Assembly: GCF_007993065.1 (NCBI RefSeq)
Contig: NZ_VOPL01000001.1
Location: 682,001-746,000, forward strand
Reading direction: 5' to 3'
DNA length: 64,000 nucleotides
From: Paracoccus aurantiacus
GTDB lineage: Bacteria > Pseudomonadota > Alphaproteobacteria > Rhodobacterales > Rhodobacteraceae
The notes under the pieces were generated by a model. That model did not search any database. It had not been told where the DNA came from and saw nothing but the letters and a program-made list of their open reading frames with translations. Of this stretch, positions 1 through 9,142 are shown piece by piece. The position numbers and the translations under genes are program-made. Positions within the stretch are counted from its first letter, which is position 1; every line of letters starts with the position of its first letter.

Positions 1-1265
1 GAAAAGTGAAAAGCGTTTGAATCGCCGATCAGCAGCACGTCTTCCGATAGCGGCGGCGGGGTCAGGCAGGCCCTGATATCGGCGCAATCGCCCAGTCCAC
101 TGCGTTCAAGTGAATGCAGCATCACCGCTTCGTCGGGCGTCATGTCAAAGCGTAGATAGCCGTCACGCTGATTGCCGATGCCGCCGAGAATCGCGAAGCA
201 GCAAAGCCCGGCAACGGAGGCGCCGAGGATTGCGGGTGTCGGGATGCCCTGGCCGCCACGAAACGGTGTCTCGACATATTTCCAACTAATCCAGGCCAGC
301 GGAAAGACCGCCATGACCAGCAAGGTTCTGTTGGCCAGCCCCGGTTCGTCAACGCTCATATAGCGCAGGAACGCCAGCATCGGCTGGTGGAACAGATAGG
401 CGCTGTAGCTTATCAGCCCGATCAGAACGAGCGGACCTGACGCGAGAGCGCGGCCGATCCCCGTGTCAGATGTCGCGAAGATCACGACCAGCATCGTGCC
501 CGCCACCGGGATCAGCGCGAAGGGGCCGGGAAAAAGCGTGCCCTCATCAAAGGTAAACACCGCCCCGATGACCAGGATCAGCCCAGCCAATGCCAGAAAG
601 CGCGCCAGACGAGGTGAAACCTTCGGCGGGTGCCGGGTCAGGATCAGCATGGCCAGCACCCCTCCCATCAGCTCCCATGCGCGCGTGGTCAGCAGGAAGT
701 AGGCGCGCTGCGGACTGGCGACGCTTTGCCATACTGACCAGATAAAGCCGATCAGCAGAATTCCCGTAATGGCAGGCAACAGGGCGCCGCGAAAGCGCCG
801 GAACAGAAACCCGAAGAGAAGCGGGAACAGCAGATAATATTGCTCTTCAATCGACAGGCTCCAGGTATGAAGCAGCGGCTTGAGGTCGGATTCGATGTCG
901 AAGTAAGCGCTCTCACGCAGGAACAGCAGGTTCGAAACAAAAAGCGCGCTCGCGGCGACGCTTTGCGAGAAATCCTTCATGTCGCGCGGCAGCAACCACA
1001 TCCATGCCAGAACACAGCAGATGGCGAGGGTCAGGAAAAGCGCGGGAAGGATGCGCCTTGCCCGGCGTTCATAGAAGCGCAGCAGGCTGAAACGCCCGCG
1101 CTCCAGATCATCAAGGATTATGCCTGAAATCAGATAGCCGCTGAGCACGAAGAACACGTCGACCCCGACATAGCCGCCGGAAAAGACATCCATCCCTGCG
1201 TGGAACAGGATGACCGGAACCACCGCCACCGCGCGGAGACCGTCAATTTCCGGTCTGTATCTCAT
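1..1265 (-). CDS. OafA/YrhL-type acyltransferase 3 with C-terminal SGNH domain (partial)
   Basis: Integral membrane O-acyltransferase, probably acetylating a surface polysaccharide. The reading frame starts at ATG 1265 and is open for 421 codons to the window edge, so the C-terminus is missing. The N-terminus carries the family signature [12 protein letters not shown] (residues 4-15), followed by a membrane segment with [11 protein letters not shown] and an Arg-rich [12 protein letters not shown], all typical of acyltransferase 3 proteins. Near the cut edge the sequence reads [11 protein letters not shown], with GDS at about residues 414-416; this is block I of an SGNH hydrolase domain, so the protein is the two-domain OafA type. 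It is divergent from lepA. The acceptor polymer is not shown by the sequence. Confidence 0.88.
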   Translation of the reverse strand, partial: MRYRPEIDGLRAVAVVPVILFHAGMDVFSGGYVGVDVFFVLSGYLISGIILDDLERGRFSLLRFYERRARRILPALFLTLAICCVLAWMWLLPRDMKDFSQSVAASALFVSNLLFLRESAYFDIESDLKPLLHTWSLSIEEQYYLLFPLLFGFLFRRFRGALLPAITGILLIGFIWSVWQSVASPQRAYFLLTTRAWELMGGVLAMLILTRHPPKVSPRLARFLALAGLILVIGAVFTFDEGTLFPGPFALIPVAGTMLVVIFATSDTGIGRALASGPLVLIGLISYSAYLFHQPMLAFLRYMSVDEPGLANRTLLVMAVFPLAWISWKYVETPFRGGQGIPTPAILGASVAGLCCFAILGGIGNQRDGYLRFDMTPDEAVMLHSLERSGLGDCADIRACLTPPPLSEDVLLIGDSNAFHF

Positions 1266-1429
1266 CAACCATTTACTACTGCAATCGCTACCGGAAAACG
1301 GTAATCGAATACGAGATTCGCGGCAAGCGCGCTTGCAGCCATTCCGCGTCCCAGGGTGGCGCAGGCGTCGCGTCGCTTCAGGCATCATACCCCCTTCCCG
1401 CGCCCTTCGCGGCCTTGTATAGGCTGGCC

Positions 1430-3229
1430 ATGACCGAGCTTGATCTTATCCGCAACTTCTCCATCGTGGCGCATATCGACCACGGTAAATCCACGCTGGC
1501 CGACCGGCTGATCCAGTTGACGGGCACCGTCGCCGAGCGCGACATGAAGGCCCAGCTTCTGGACAGCATGGATATCGAGCGCGAACGCGGTATCACCATC
1601 AAGGCAAATACGGTGCGCATCGCCTATCCGGCGAAGGATGGGCGCACCTATGTGCTGAATCTGATCGACACGCCCGGCCATGTCGATTTCGCCTATGAGG
1701 TCAGCCGGTCCATGCGCGCGGTCGAAGGCAGCCTGCTGGTCGTCGATGCGACGCAGGGGGTCGAGGCGCAGACGCTGGCGAATGTCTATCAGGCAATCGA
1801 CGCGGATCACGAGATTGTGCCGGTGCTGAACAAGATCGACCTGCCAGCGGCAGAACCTGACCGCGTCAAGGAGCAGATCGAGGATGTGATCGGTATCGAC
1901 GCGTCACAGGCGGTTCCGATTTCCGCGAAAACCGGTCTTGGCATCCCGGATGTGCTGGAGGCGATCGTGACCCGCCTGCCCGCGCCGAAGGGCGACCGGG
2001 ATGCGCCGCTGAAGGCGATGCTGGTGGACAGCTGGTATGACGCCTATCTGGGCGTCGTTGTCATGATCCGTGTGATGGACGGCGTGATCCGCAAGGGCGA
2101 TCAGGTCAAGATGATGCAGACCGGCGCGACCTATCGTCTGGACAAGCTGGCCGTGCTGACGCCCGCAATGAAGGATATCGCGGAACTTGGACCGGGCGAG
2201 ATCGGCGTGTTCACCGCATCCATCAAGCAGGTCCGCGACACCCGCGTCGGCGACACGATCACGCATGAGAAAAAGCCGACAGACAAGCCCCTTCCCGGCT
2301 TCAAACCTGCGCAGCCGGTGGTGTTCTGTGGCCTCTTCCCTGTCGATGCCAACGATTTCGAGGCCCTGCGCGACGCCATCGAGAAGCTTGCCCTGAACGA
2401 TGCCAGCTTCAGCTATGAGATGGAAACCTCGGCGGCCCTCGGCTTCGGCTTCCGCTGCGGTTTCCTTGGCCTTCTGCATCTGGAGGTTATCCGCGACCGG
2501 CTGGAACGCGAATACGATCTGGATCTGATCACCACCGCGCCGTCCGTCGTATTCAAGCTGCACATGCGCGACGGTGAAGTCCGTGAACTGCACAACCCCG
2601 CCGACATGCCCGACCTGACGATCGTCGATCATATCGAAGAGCCGCGCATCAAGGCCACGATCATGGTGCCTGACGAATATCTGGGCGACGTGCTGAAACT
2701 GTGTCAGGACCGGCGCGGCATCCAGCTTGACCTGACCTATGCGGGCAGCCGCGCGATGGTTGTCTATGACCTGCCGCTGGCCGAGGTGGTGTTCGATTTC
2801 TACGACCGGCTGAAATCGGTGACCAAGGGCTATGCGAGCTTCGACTATCAGATCAGCGAATATCGCGAGGATCATCTGGTGAAGATGTCGATCCTTGTAA
2901 ATGACGAGCCTGTGGACGCGCTGTCGATCATGGTCCACCGCGACCGGGCCGAGGCGCGCGGCCGCGTCATGGTCGAAAAGCTGAAAGAACTGATCCCGCG
3001 CCACATGTTCAAGATACCGATTCAGGCGGCCATCGGCAGCCGGGTGATCGCGCGTGAGACGTTGTCAGCCATGCGCAAAGACGTGACCGCGAAATGCTAT
3101 GGCGGCGACGCAACGCGGAAAAAGAAGCTGCTGGAAAAGCAAAAGGCTGGCAAGAAGAAGATGCGCCAGTTCGGCAAGGTCGAGATCCCGCAGACGGCGT
3201 TTATTCAGGCGTTGAAGATGGATGGGTGA
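1430..3229 (+). CDS. lepA: Elongation factor 4 (LepA)
   Basis: Ribosome-associated translational GTPase that acts on stalled ribosomes. With ATG 1430 it has 599 residues, the usual LepA length. The G domain shows G1 AHIDHGKST (14-22), G3 DTPGH (80-84) and G4 NKID (134-137). The Lys-rich C-terminal end, with [18 protein letters not shown], is the LepA-specific tail. A longer form from TTG 1415 is possible, but homologues begin a few residues before IRNFSI, which fits 1430. No strong ribosome-binding site is visible. It stands alone on the plus strand with 340 bases of non-coding sequence behind it. Confidence 0.97.
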   Translation: MTELDLIRNFSIVAHIDHGKSTLADRLIQLTGTVAERDMKAQLLDSMDIERERGITIKANTVRIAYPAKDGRTYVLNLIDTPGHVDFAYEVSRSMRAVEGSLLVVDATQGVEAQTLANVYQAIDADHEIVPVLNKIDLPAAEPDRVKEQIEDVIGIDASQAVPISAKTGLGIPDVLEAIVTRLPAPKGDRDAPLKAMLVDSWYDAYLGVVVMIRVMDGVIRKGDQVKMMQTGATYRLDKLAVLTPAMKDIAELGPGEIGVFTASIKQVRDTRVGDTITHEKKPTDKPLPGFKPAQPVVFCGLFPVDANDFEALRDAIEKLALNDASFSYEMETSAALGFGFRCGFLGLLHLEVIRDRLEREYDLDLITTAPSVVFKLHMRDGEVRELHNPADMPDLTIVDHIEEPRIKATIMVPDEYLGDVLKLCQDRRGIQLDLTYAGSRAMVVYDLPLAEVVFDFYDRLKSVTKGYASFDYQISEYREDHLVKMSILVNDEPVDALSIMVHRDRAEARGRVMVEKLKELIPRHMFKIPIQAAIGSRVIARETLSAMRKDVTAKCYGGDATRKKKLLEKQKAGKKKMRQFGKVEIPQTAFIQALKMDG

Positions 3230-3352
3230 TCGGCTTCGCGATCTGACTTCGTCTGCCAGCCGAATATCCACCTGCATGCTCGTGCCAATTCGCCTTAGAA
3301 CGCGGTTTCGCAGAACCCTCGCGATGTCACTCTAAGCAATCGGCCTGTCATA

Positions 3353-3386
3353 GCAATTTCAGCGCGCCCCAATGTGCCGAAATTGC
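3353..3386. repeat. Inverted repeat in the lepA / Hint-gene gap
   Basis: The gap 3230-3571 has no gene that I can support. Inside it GCAATTTC (3353-3360) and GAAATTGC (3379-3386) form perfect 8-base arms around an 18-base spacer. There is no T-run after it, so a terminator is doubtful; it may be an operator or an mRNA structure upstream of the Hint-domain gene. No convincing promoter hexamers were found in the gap. Confidence 0.4.
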
Positions 3387-3571
3387 AACGATAACCGAAA
3401 CGTCAGCTCATTATGTGAATGGCTCGTCTCGTTTCGCCTAGCATTTCTTGAAACGTGGCCGCGGTCTGCTAACTAACCCGCAGGTTGCAGCATTCGCACA
3501 AAAATCTGGTGCAGCAGAACGCGAATTCACCGAAGCGTCGCGCGCGCACGGTTCGAGTTTAGGGATAGAGA

Positions 3572-4684
3572 ATGGCATTCATCTCCGAAATTCACTATCA
3601 GAATAACTATGCCAGCAATTCTGGCCAGTCGGAGTTCGTCGAGATCAGGGTGACCGGCTCTGAATTGGCGGCCATGTCAGCAGGCGACAGCACCTTCCAG
3701 GTGACCTTCTATCAACAGAATGGCACGGTTGAGCAGATTGTAACGCTCGACCCGGCGGATGCGGTGCGTGACCCGAACACCGGTGCATATTCGATCATCG
3801 TACCGGGTACGCTTACGGCGCCGACTACCAACCCGCCTGATGCCAGCGAACCCGAAGCCGTGGCGCTGACCCGCACCAATAGCGATGGGACAGTAAATGT
3901 CCTGAAATTCGTTGAAATCGCGCCTAGTACCGGCGCGATCACCGCCACCGAGGGCCCTGCCAGTGGTTCGACAGCGCAAGTGATCGCGGCCTCGTCTAAC
4001 GGTCAGAGCGTTCAGTATGACAAGAATGGTAACCGTGTAGACGGTCCAGTTTCACCAAATCAGGCGATCTGCTTCACGCTCGGTACCCTTATCGAGACAG
4101 AGCACGGCGCACTTCCAATCGAGAACCTGAAGCACGGCGCTCGCGTTCGCGTTCGCGACAACGGGTTCCAGCCGATACGCTGGATAGGACGGCGAAGGCT
4201 GGATGCGGTTGACCTGGCGAGATCGCCGAAGCTTCGCCCGATCCTCATTCGCGCGGGCAGCCTCGGTGCGGGGACGCCAACCCGCGACCTGACGGTCAGC
4301 CCTCAGCACAGAATCCTCGTCCGCTCGAAGATAGCACAGCGGATGTTCGGTGCGGCAGAGGTGCTGGTCGCTGCCAAGCAACTTTGCTCGATGAATGGTA
4401 TCGACGTCGTCGAAGATGCAAGCGAAGTCACTTATTTTCATATCCTCTTCGACCGGCACGAGATCGTTTTCGCGAACGGAGCCGAAGCCGAAAGCCTGTT
4501 TACCGGCCCGGAAGCGATCAACAGCGTCGGAAAATCTGCGCGCCAAGAGATATTCACGATTTTCCCGCAACTCCGCTGGGACGAAGCCGGCCAAGAACCG
4601 GCGCGTCCCGTGGTGACGGGTCGACGGGCGCGCGATCTTGCTGCGCGTCACATGAAAAATCGGCGAAGCCTGATCGTCAATTGA
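3572..4684 (+). CDS. Hint-domain (hedgehog/intein-type) protein with N-terminal lamin-tail-like segment
   Basis: The protein has 370 residues. Residues 1-30 read FISEIHYQN...EFVEIRV, which resembles the start of a lamin-tail-like beta-sandwich domain. From about residue 166 comes a Hint_2-type module: CFTLGTLIETEHG, IENLKHGARV, QPIRWIGRR, DLTVSPQHRILV and YFHILFDRHEIVFANG. The first Cys of CFTLGT is the residue that starts intein/hedgehog autocleavage, so self-cleavage or ester formation is possible but unproven. Such proteins are common in Rhodobacterales and are generally thought to be exported; no classical signal peptide is visible here. The start is ATG 3572 with AGGGATAGAG just upstream. 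Neighbours give no clue to a partner. Confidence 0.82.
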   Translation: MAFISEIHYQNNYASNSGQSEFVEIRVTGSELAAMSAGDSTFQVTFYQQNGTVEQIVTLDPADAVRDPNTGAYSIIVPGTLTAPTTNPPDASEPEAVALTRTNSDGTVNVLKFVEIAPSTGAITATEGPASGSTAQVIAASSNGQSVQYDKNGNRVDGPVSPNQAICFTLGTLIETEHGALPIENLKHGARVRVRDNGFQPIRWIGRRRLDAVDLARSPKLRPILIRAGSLGAGTPTRDLTVSPQHRILVRSKIAQRMFGAAEVLVAAKQLCSMNGIDVVEDASEVTYFHILFDRHEIVFANGAEAESLFTGPEAINSVGKSARQEIFTIFPQLRWDEAGQEPARPVVTGRRARDLAARHMKNRRSLIVN

Positions 4685-4835
4685 CGGAAACACCGATCAG
4701 AACCTAAACAGTTCGCGTTGGCGAAGCGCAAGACATAGACCCGGGGTCGCGCGTGATCACGGCGGTCACGCCAGCACAGCGTGCGGTCATCATGTCCAAG
4801 TCGTCAGTGCAGCCCTGCCAGTATTTCCGCCACAG

Positions 4836-5015
4836 TCACTTTCCGCGACCGCTCGTCGGGAACCACAACGCCAGCCACGCATCGACCCAGGCGCGCTGCC
4901 ATTCCTGGATGAACTGTGTCTGCGCCTTGTTCATCTCTGCGATCATCTGCCCGCGCGAAGCGCCTGCGATGCTGTTTGCGGCTGACAGCCATGCGCTCAT
5001 CCAAGGATTCTTCAT
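4836..5015 (-). CDS. Small Trp-striped amphipathic protein, unknown function
   Basis: A 59-residue reading frame starts at ATG 5015 with GGAG eight bases upstream and ends at TGA 4836. It begins MKNPWMSAWLSAANS and has six tryptophans; W39, W43, W47 and W51 are spaced by four, which puts them on one face of a helix. The middle (QMIAEMNKAQTQFIQEWQ) is also helical. This suggests a peripheral membrane or granule-surface peptide and recalls short phasin-like proteins, but I do not recognise a family. It is divergent from adenine deaminase. Gap 4685-4835 holds nothing I can support. Confidence 0.62.
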   Translation of the reverse strand: MKNPWMSAWLSAANSIAGASRGQMIAEMNKAQTQFIQEWQRAWVDAWLALWFPTSGRGK

Positions 5016-5196
5016 AGCGATCTCCAGTGAAAATTGAGGCCGCAGAATTTACGCAGATCGCAGGTTGAATTTCAACTTAATTCGCTGGCCCTGCGGCATC
5101 TGGCAACCATGCCGGCAAACCCCGTATCTTGCGCCGGCGCCCCTTGCGAAGCTGGCAACCATACTGAATCATAACTGCGGAAAACCGGAGAGTCAG

Positions 5197-6882
5197 ATGA
5201 GCCTTGAAGATCGCATCGCGCAGGGGCGCGGCGACATACCCGCCGACCTGGTGCTGAAAGGCGGCGAGGTCTGGTGCATGATTACCGGCGCGCGGATAGC
5301 CGGCGATGTGGCCATTTGCGGCGACACGATTGTCGGAATAGGCGAGGAATATCAGGGATGTCGCGAACTGGACGTCTCGGGCGCCGTGCTCGTGCCGGGC
5401 TTTATCGACACCCACCTGCATATCGAAAGCTCTTGTGTCACGCCTCTGGAATTCGAGAGGTGCGTACTGCCTTGCGGCGTGACCACTGCCATTTGCGACC
5501 CCCATGAAATCGCCAATGTCATTGGCCTTGACGGCATCCGCTACTTTCTGGACGCAGCCGATGCGATGCTGATGGATCTGCGGGTGAACCTGTCGTCCTG
5601 CGTCCCCTCGTCGCCGATGGAGACTTCGGGGGCTTCGATCAATGCCGCCGATCTACGCCCGCTTGCGGAACATCATCGGGTCATCGGGCTGGCTGAATTT
5701 ATGAACTATCCCGGCGTTCTGAACCGCGACCCGGTGTGCATGGATAAGCTGCGCGCCTTTTCAGGCAGACATATCGACGGACACGCCCCCCTCCTTTCTG
5801 GCAAGGATCTGAATGCCTATATCGCCGCAGGCATCCGGACCGAGCATGAGGCGACGACGCAAGCCGAAGCGATCGAGAAGCTTCAAAAGGGAATGCGTGT
5901 GCTGATCCGCGAAGGTTCCGTGTCGAAGGACCTCGATGCGCTGGCACCCGTGCTGACACCTCTCACGGCGCCATATATGTGCCTGTGCACGGATGATCGA
6001 AACCCGCTCGACATCGCCGAGGAGGGACATCTGGACAACATGATCCGCCGCCTTATTGGGCATGGATGCGATCCGCTTTCCGTCTATCGCACCGCCAGCC
6101 TCTCGGCCGCAGAAGCGTTCGGTCTGAAGGATCGCGGCCAGATTGCGCCCGGAAAGCGCGCCGATATCGTGATATTGGATGACGTGGAAAGCTGCCGGCT
6201 ACGCAGTGTGATCTGTGGTGGTGTCCCCGTGGATGCCGACGCCTTTGCCGCGCGCGCGCAGCTTCGCGATATCGGGTCGAATACGGTCAAACTGCCGAGA
6301 ATAAATGCCGACATGTTCCGCATGCCTGGCGCGGGAAAGACGCCGGTGATCGGCATACAGCACCGCCGTATCCTGACGGACTATTTGACAGAGCATATCA
6401 AGGCCACCGCAGGCGACCGTGTCCCCGACCCGGCCCGCGACCTCGCCCGGATCTCTGTGGTCGAACGGCATGGTCGGAACGGAAACATCGCGAACGGATT
6501 TGTGCGTGGTTTCGGCATCAAGTCGGGTGCAATCGGATCAACGGTCTGTCACGACCACCACAATATTGCTCTTGTCGGCCTCGACTACCAGGACATGGTC
6601 GTCGCGGCCGAGAGGTTGGCGCAGATTGGTGGCGGCTTCGTGGTGGTCAGGGAACGGGAAGTGACGGCGGAGCTCGCACTTCCGATCGCAGGCCTGATGA
6701 GCGACCGACCGTTCGAGGAAGTTCACGCAGCACTGATTGAGCTGAGACGAGCCGCCCGCGAAATCGGCGTCATCCTGAGCGAGCCGTTCCTACAGCTTGC
6801 CTTCCTGGCGCTTCCGGTAATTCCTCATCTTAAAATTACCGATAAGGGGCTGATTGACGTGGACAGGTTCGCTATCATCTGA
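5197..6882 (+). CDS. ade: Adenine deaminase
   Basis: Amidohydrolase-fold enzyme that converts adenine to hypoxanthine and ammonia in purine salvage. It has 561 residues from ATG 5197, which has CCGGAG seven bases upstream; a longer frame from 5065 lacks a good site and adds an unrelated 44 residues. Metal-site motifs are visible: [14 protein letters not shown] (His-x-His at 73-75), [30 protein letters not shown] and the CTDDRNP aspartate. The C-terminal half has the AdeC features [10 protein letters not shown] and GGGFVVV. It stands between a divergent small gene and a small metal-binding protein gene. Confidence 0.93.
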   Translation: MSLEDRIAQGRGDIPADLVLKGGEVWCMITGARIAGDVAICGDTIVGIGEEYQGCRELDVSGAVLVPGFIDTHLHIESSCVTPLEFERCVLPCGVTTAICDPHEIANVIGLDGIRYFLDAADAMLMDLRVNLSSCVPSSPMETSGASINAADLRPLAEHHRVIGLAEFMNYPGVLNRDPVCMDKLRAFSGRHIDGHAPLLSGKDLNAYIAAGIRTEHEATTQAEAIEKLQKGMRVLIREGSVSKDLDALAPVLTPLTAPYMCLCTDDRNPLDIAEEGHLDNMIRRLIGHGCDPLSVYRTASLSAAEAFGLKDRGQIAPGKRADIVILDDVESCRLRSVICGGVPVDADAFAARAQLRDIGSNTVKLPRINADMFRMPGAGKTPVIGIQHRRILTDYLTEHIKATAGDRVPDPARDLARISVVERHGRNGNIANGFVRGFGIKSGAIGSTVCHDHHNIALVGLDYQDMVVAAERLAQIGGGFVVVREREVTAELALPIAGLMSDRPFEEVHAALIELRRAAREIGVILSEPFLQLAFLALPVIPHLKITDKGLIDVDRFAII

Positions 6883-6926
6883 CGCCGCCGATATGCGGAC
6901 ATTCGATCGATAAAGGGGAAGTCGCT

Positions 6927-7112
6927 ATGAAGTTCATCGTATCTGAAATGACTTGCAGCCATTGCAAGGCAGCGATCGAGAATGCGGTACGCGACGCGGG
7001 CGGAAGCGCGAGTGTAGACTTGGAGAAGCGAGAAGTTCTGATCGACGGAATAGATGCAGCGCGCGCATCCGACGCGATTCGGAAAGCCGGATACAGCCCT
7101 CAACCGGCGTGA
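6927..7112 (+). CDS. Heavy-metal-associated (HMA) domain protein, CopZ-like
   Basis: A 61-residue single-domain metallochaperone fold. The metal site MTCSHC lies at residues 8-13, in the usual place after the first beta strand, and the C-terminal GYSP is also typical of the family. Copper or zinc/cadmium is the likely ligand; copper is the commonest for this motif. The start ATG 6927 has AAGGGGAAG upstream. No P-type ATPase or copper regulator is in the window, so it is an orphan here. It follows ade by 44 bases and could be co-transcribed with it. Confidence 0.85.
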   Translation: MKFIVSEMTCSHCKAAIENAVRDAGGSASVDLEKREVLIDGIDAARASDAIRKAGYSPQPA

Positions 7113-7169
7113 CACCATATATTGACCGCGATCTCAGCCGATACACGACTAGTGACCCGCAGCTTGTGA

Positions 7170-7198
7170 TTGAGTGAAACGCATCGGTTTGCTAGGAT
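7170..7198 (+). promoter_or_regulatory. Predicted sigma-70-type promoter of the secreted protein / sirtuin operon
   Basis: TTGAGT (7170-7175) and TAGGAT (7193-7198) are separated by 17 bases, about 70 bases ahead of the ATG at 7271. This is the best hexamer pair in the 158-base gap; it rests on pattern alone. Confidence 0.45.
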
Positions 7199-7270
7199 TT
7201 CGCCATCGGGGCGTCGCAAGCTGCCCCCAGAAAAAGCCGTAAAGGCATCAGGCAGACCGAGGAGACAGCT

Positions 7271-7570
7271 ATGAATCGCATCGTAATCGCCACAGCGGCG
7301 ATCTTTCTGACGACACCGCTCGCCATGGCAGGACCGGTAGACAACGCGTGCATTCGTTCGGAGCGTGGCGCGGGGCAGCAGGCTCTTTGTCGTTGCGTTC
7401 AGCAGGTCGCAGATCAAACCTTGTCGCGCTCGGATCAGCGGCTGGCCGCTTCGTTTTTCCGCGACCCGCATCGTGCGCAGGTCGTACGCATGTCAAAGCG
7501 TGATTCCGACAACGCGTTCTGGTCTCGCTACAAGCGGTTTGCGGGCGCGGCAGAGGCGTATTGCCGCTAA
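7271..7570 (+). CDS. Small exported Cys-containing protein
   Basis: A 99-residue protein with an N-terminal signal peptide (IVIATAAIFLTTPLAMA) and a probable cleavage after AMA. The mature part has four cysteines (in ACIRS, LCRCVQQ and the C-terminal YCR), enough for two disulfides, and an Arg-rich helix. ATG 7271 follows GAGGAG by six bases. Its stop TAA abuts the ATG of the sirtuin gene (TAAATG), so the two are translationally linked. I believe this pairing recurs in Rhodobacterales, but I cannot name a function. Confidence 0.75.
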   Translation: MNRIVIATAAIFLTTPLAMAGPVDNACIRSERGAGQQALCRCVQQVADQTLSRSDQRLAASFFRDPHRAQVVRMSKRDSDNAFWSRYKRFAGAAEAYCR

Positions 7571-8248
7571 ATGCGCATCGTCGTTCTGACCGGCGCGGGC
7601 ATCTCGGCAGAAAGTGGTCTGAGAACATTTCGCGCCGAGGATGGGCTGTGGGAGGATCATAACGTCGAAGACGTTGCCACGCCTGAGGCTTATGAGCGAG
7701 ATCCGGCACTCGTTCACCGCTTCTACAATGCCCGTCGTGCCGCTTCGAGAGCCGCGGAGCCGAATGCCGCCCACTTCGCCCTTGCCGATCTTGCGAAGCA
7801 TCACGAACTGACGCTCGTTACACAGAATATCGACGATCTTCATGAGCGTGCCGGATCGGCTAGTGTGATACACATGCACGGCGATCTGGCGACGGCTCTT
7901 TGTGCATCTTGCGGCAACCGATGGCCCTCTCCAGCAGAAGCGAGCGTGGAATCACGCTGACCGGCCTGTGACAGACCAAAGGTCAGGCCGGATATCGTCT
8001 GGTTCGGAGAAATGCCCTATCATATGGACGAGATATTCAGGTCAATCGAACGGGCTGACATTTTCGCGGCGATCGGCACATCCGGTCAGGTCTATCCCGC
8101 AGCCGGCTTCGTCCAGCATGCGAGGCGAAGCGGTGCTGAATGCATAGAATTGAACCTCGACCGTTCCGCAGTCAGCCGTGATTTTCATCAGCATCTCGTA
8201 GGTCCGGCAACACAAGTAGTTCCGAGGTGGGTCAGCACGCTGCGTTAG
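7571..8248 (+). pseudogene. cobB: CobB/Sir2-type NAD-dependent protein deacylase interrupted by an in-frame TGA
   Basis: The frame reads through 225 residues with one internal TGA at 7958-7960 (codon 130). Before it are GAGISAESG (8-16), the class III pair Y52/R55, TQNIDDLH (84-91), catalytic H103 in HMHG, and zinc ligands C111 and C114. After it, in the same frame, come PACDRPKVRPDIVWFGEMPYHM and IGTSGQVYPAAGF, standard sirtuin sequence. Homologues carry a CPAC-like motif here, so the TGA stands exactly where the third zinc-ligand Cys is expected; the fourth is C133. One base would restore TGC or TGT. It may be a recent nonsense mutation, a sequence error or, much less likely, a recoded codon. 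If TGA stops translation the product lacks half the zinc site and the second half of the Rossmann fold. Confidence 0.85.
7961..7991 (+). other. Hairpin immediately after the in-frame TGA of the sirtuin gene
   Basis: Directly behind the TGA, CCGGCCT (7961-7967) pairs with AGGCCGG (7985-7991). An upper stem GACC/GGTC (7974-7977, 7981-7984) closes an AAA loop, with GTGACA bulged on the 5' side. The position resembles that of a bacterial SECIS element, but the loop-to-TGA spacing and loop sequence do not match the usual rules well. It may simply be fortuitous structure in a GC-rich gene. Confidence 0.5.
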
Positions 8249-9090
8249 GTATCAGAAACCACCGTGTCTGTTACGTCGATAAGGTGATCCATCGTAAAGG
8301 CAGGATCAGTGCAACCGGCATCGCCGACAATATGCGCTGGTACCCCCGCTACGGTCTTGCACGGCGGCACATCGCTCAGCACAACAGAACCGGCGGCGAT
8401 TCTGCTGCAGTGTCCCACCGAAATATTGCCCAAAACCTTGGCCCCTGCGCCGATCAGCACCCCATCCCCGATCTTCGGGTGCCTGTCTCCATCGGCCTTG
8501 CCCGTACCGCCAAGCGTAACAGAGTGGAGCATGGAAACATCGTTGCCCACGACCGCTGTCTCTCCGATGACAATGGAATGCGCGTGGTCAATCATGACAC
8601 CGCGCCCAACTTTCGCAGCCGGGTGAATATCGACACCGAACGCTTCCGAGCAGCGCATCTGCACGAAATAAGCCATGTCACGCCGGCCTTCATTCCATAG
8701 CCAGTGACCGATGCGATAGGCCTGAAGCGCCTGAAAACCCTTGAAAAACAGAAGTGGTTGAAGAAATCGGTGCGTTGCTGGATCTCGCTCATACACGGCG
8801 CGAAGATCGGCGACAGCCGCCGCGACAAGCTCCGGTCGGGCGGCATAAGCCGTTTCAGCTATCTCTCGCAGAAGCTGCTCGCTCATCTCTGGCGAAGACA
8901 GTTTCATCGCGAAGCGGTAGGCAAGCGCGGATTGCAAGCTCGCATGATGCAACAGACCCGCATGTATCAGTGCGCCAAGCAACGGCTCTGACTTGATAGC
9001 GTCACGAGCCTCTTCGCAAATCTGCGCCCAAAGTGCCGCGTCGCCCAAGGGCGTCGCGGCGGAGGTAAAGGATTTTGCGGGACTGTTCAT
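8245..9090 (-). CDS. cysE: Serine O-acetyltransferase
   Basis: Makes O-acetylserine from serine and acetyl-CoA, the first committed step of cysteine synthesis. It has 281 residues from ATG 9090, chosen because AAGGAG lies six bases upstream; the ATG at 9096 would sit against that site. The N-terminal helical domain is followed by left-handed beta-helix hexapeptide repeats with GVDIHPAAKVGRGVMIDHAH and GNDVSMLHSVTLGGTGK, the active-site region of CysE. It converges on the sirtuin gene with a four-base overlap (8245-8248). It lies just downstream of the GTA cluster on the same strand. The cysK partner is at 45246-46274. Confidence 0.95.
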   Translation of the reverse strand: MNSPAKSFTSAATPLGDAALWAQICEEARDAIKSEPLLGALIHAGLLHHASLQSALAYRFAMKLSSPEMSEQLLREIAETAYAARPELVAAAVADLRAVYERDPATHRFLQPLLFFKGFQALQAYRIGHWLWNEGRRDMAYFVQMRCSEAFGVDIHPAAKVGRGVMIDHAHSIVIGETAVVGNDVSMLHSVTLGGTGKADGDRHPKIGDGVLIGAGAKVLGNISVGHCSRIAAGSVVLSDVPPCKTVAGVPAHIVGDAGCTDPAFTMDHLIDVTDTVVSDT

Positions 9091-9142
9091 GGCCATCTCC
9101 TTTTGCAGGAAAATAGCGCAAAGGTACGGCAACGGAAACCCA

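Noticed and set aside
1904..3004. Long minus-strand frame of 366 codons
   Set aside because: It is the shadow of lepA in a GC-rich genome; no ribosome-binding site or family motif.
5016..5196. Purine riboswitch ahead of adenine deaminase
   Set aside because: No purine-aptamer three-way junction could be traced, and the gap is short.
7571..8248. Frameshift in the sirtuin gene
   Set aside because: The two halves are exactly in frame (8012 minus 7571 is divisible by three) and the linking codons read as sirtuin, so the break is a stop codon only.
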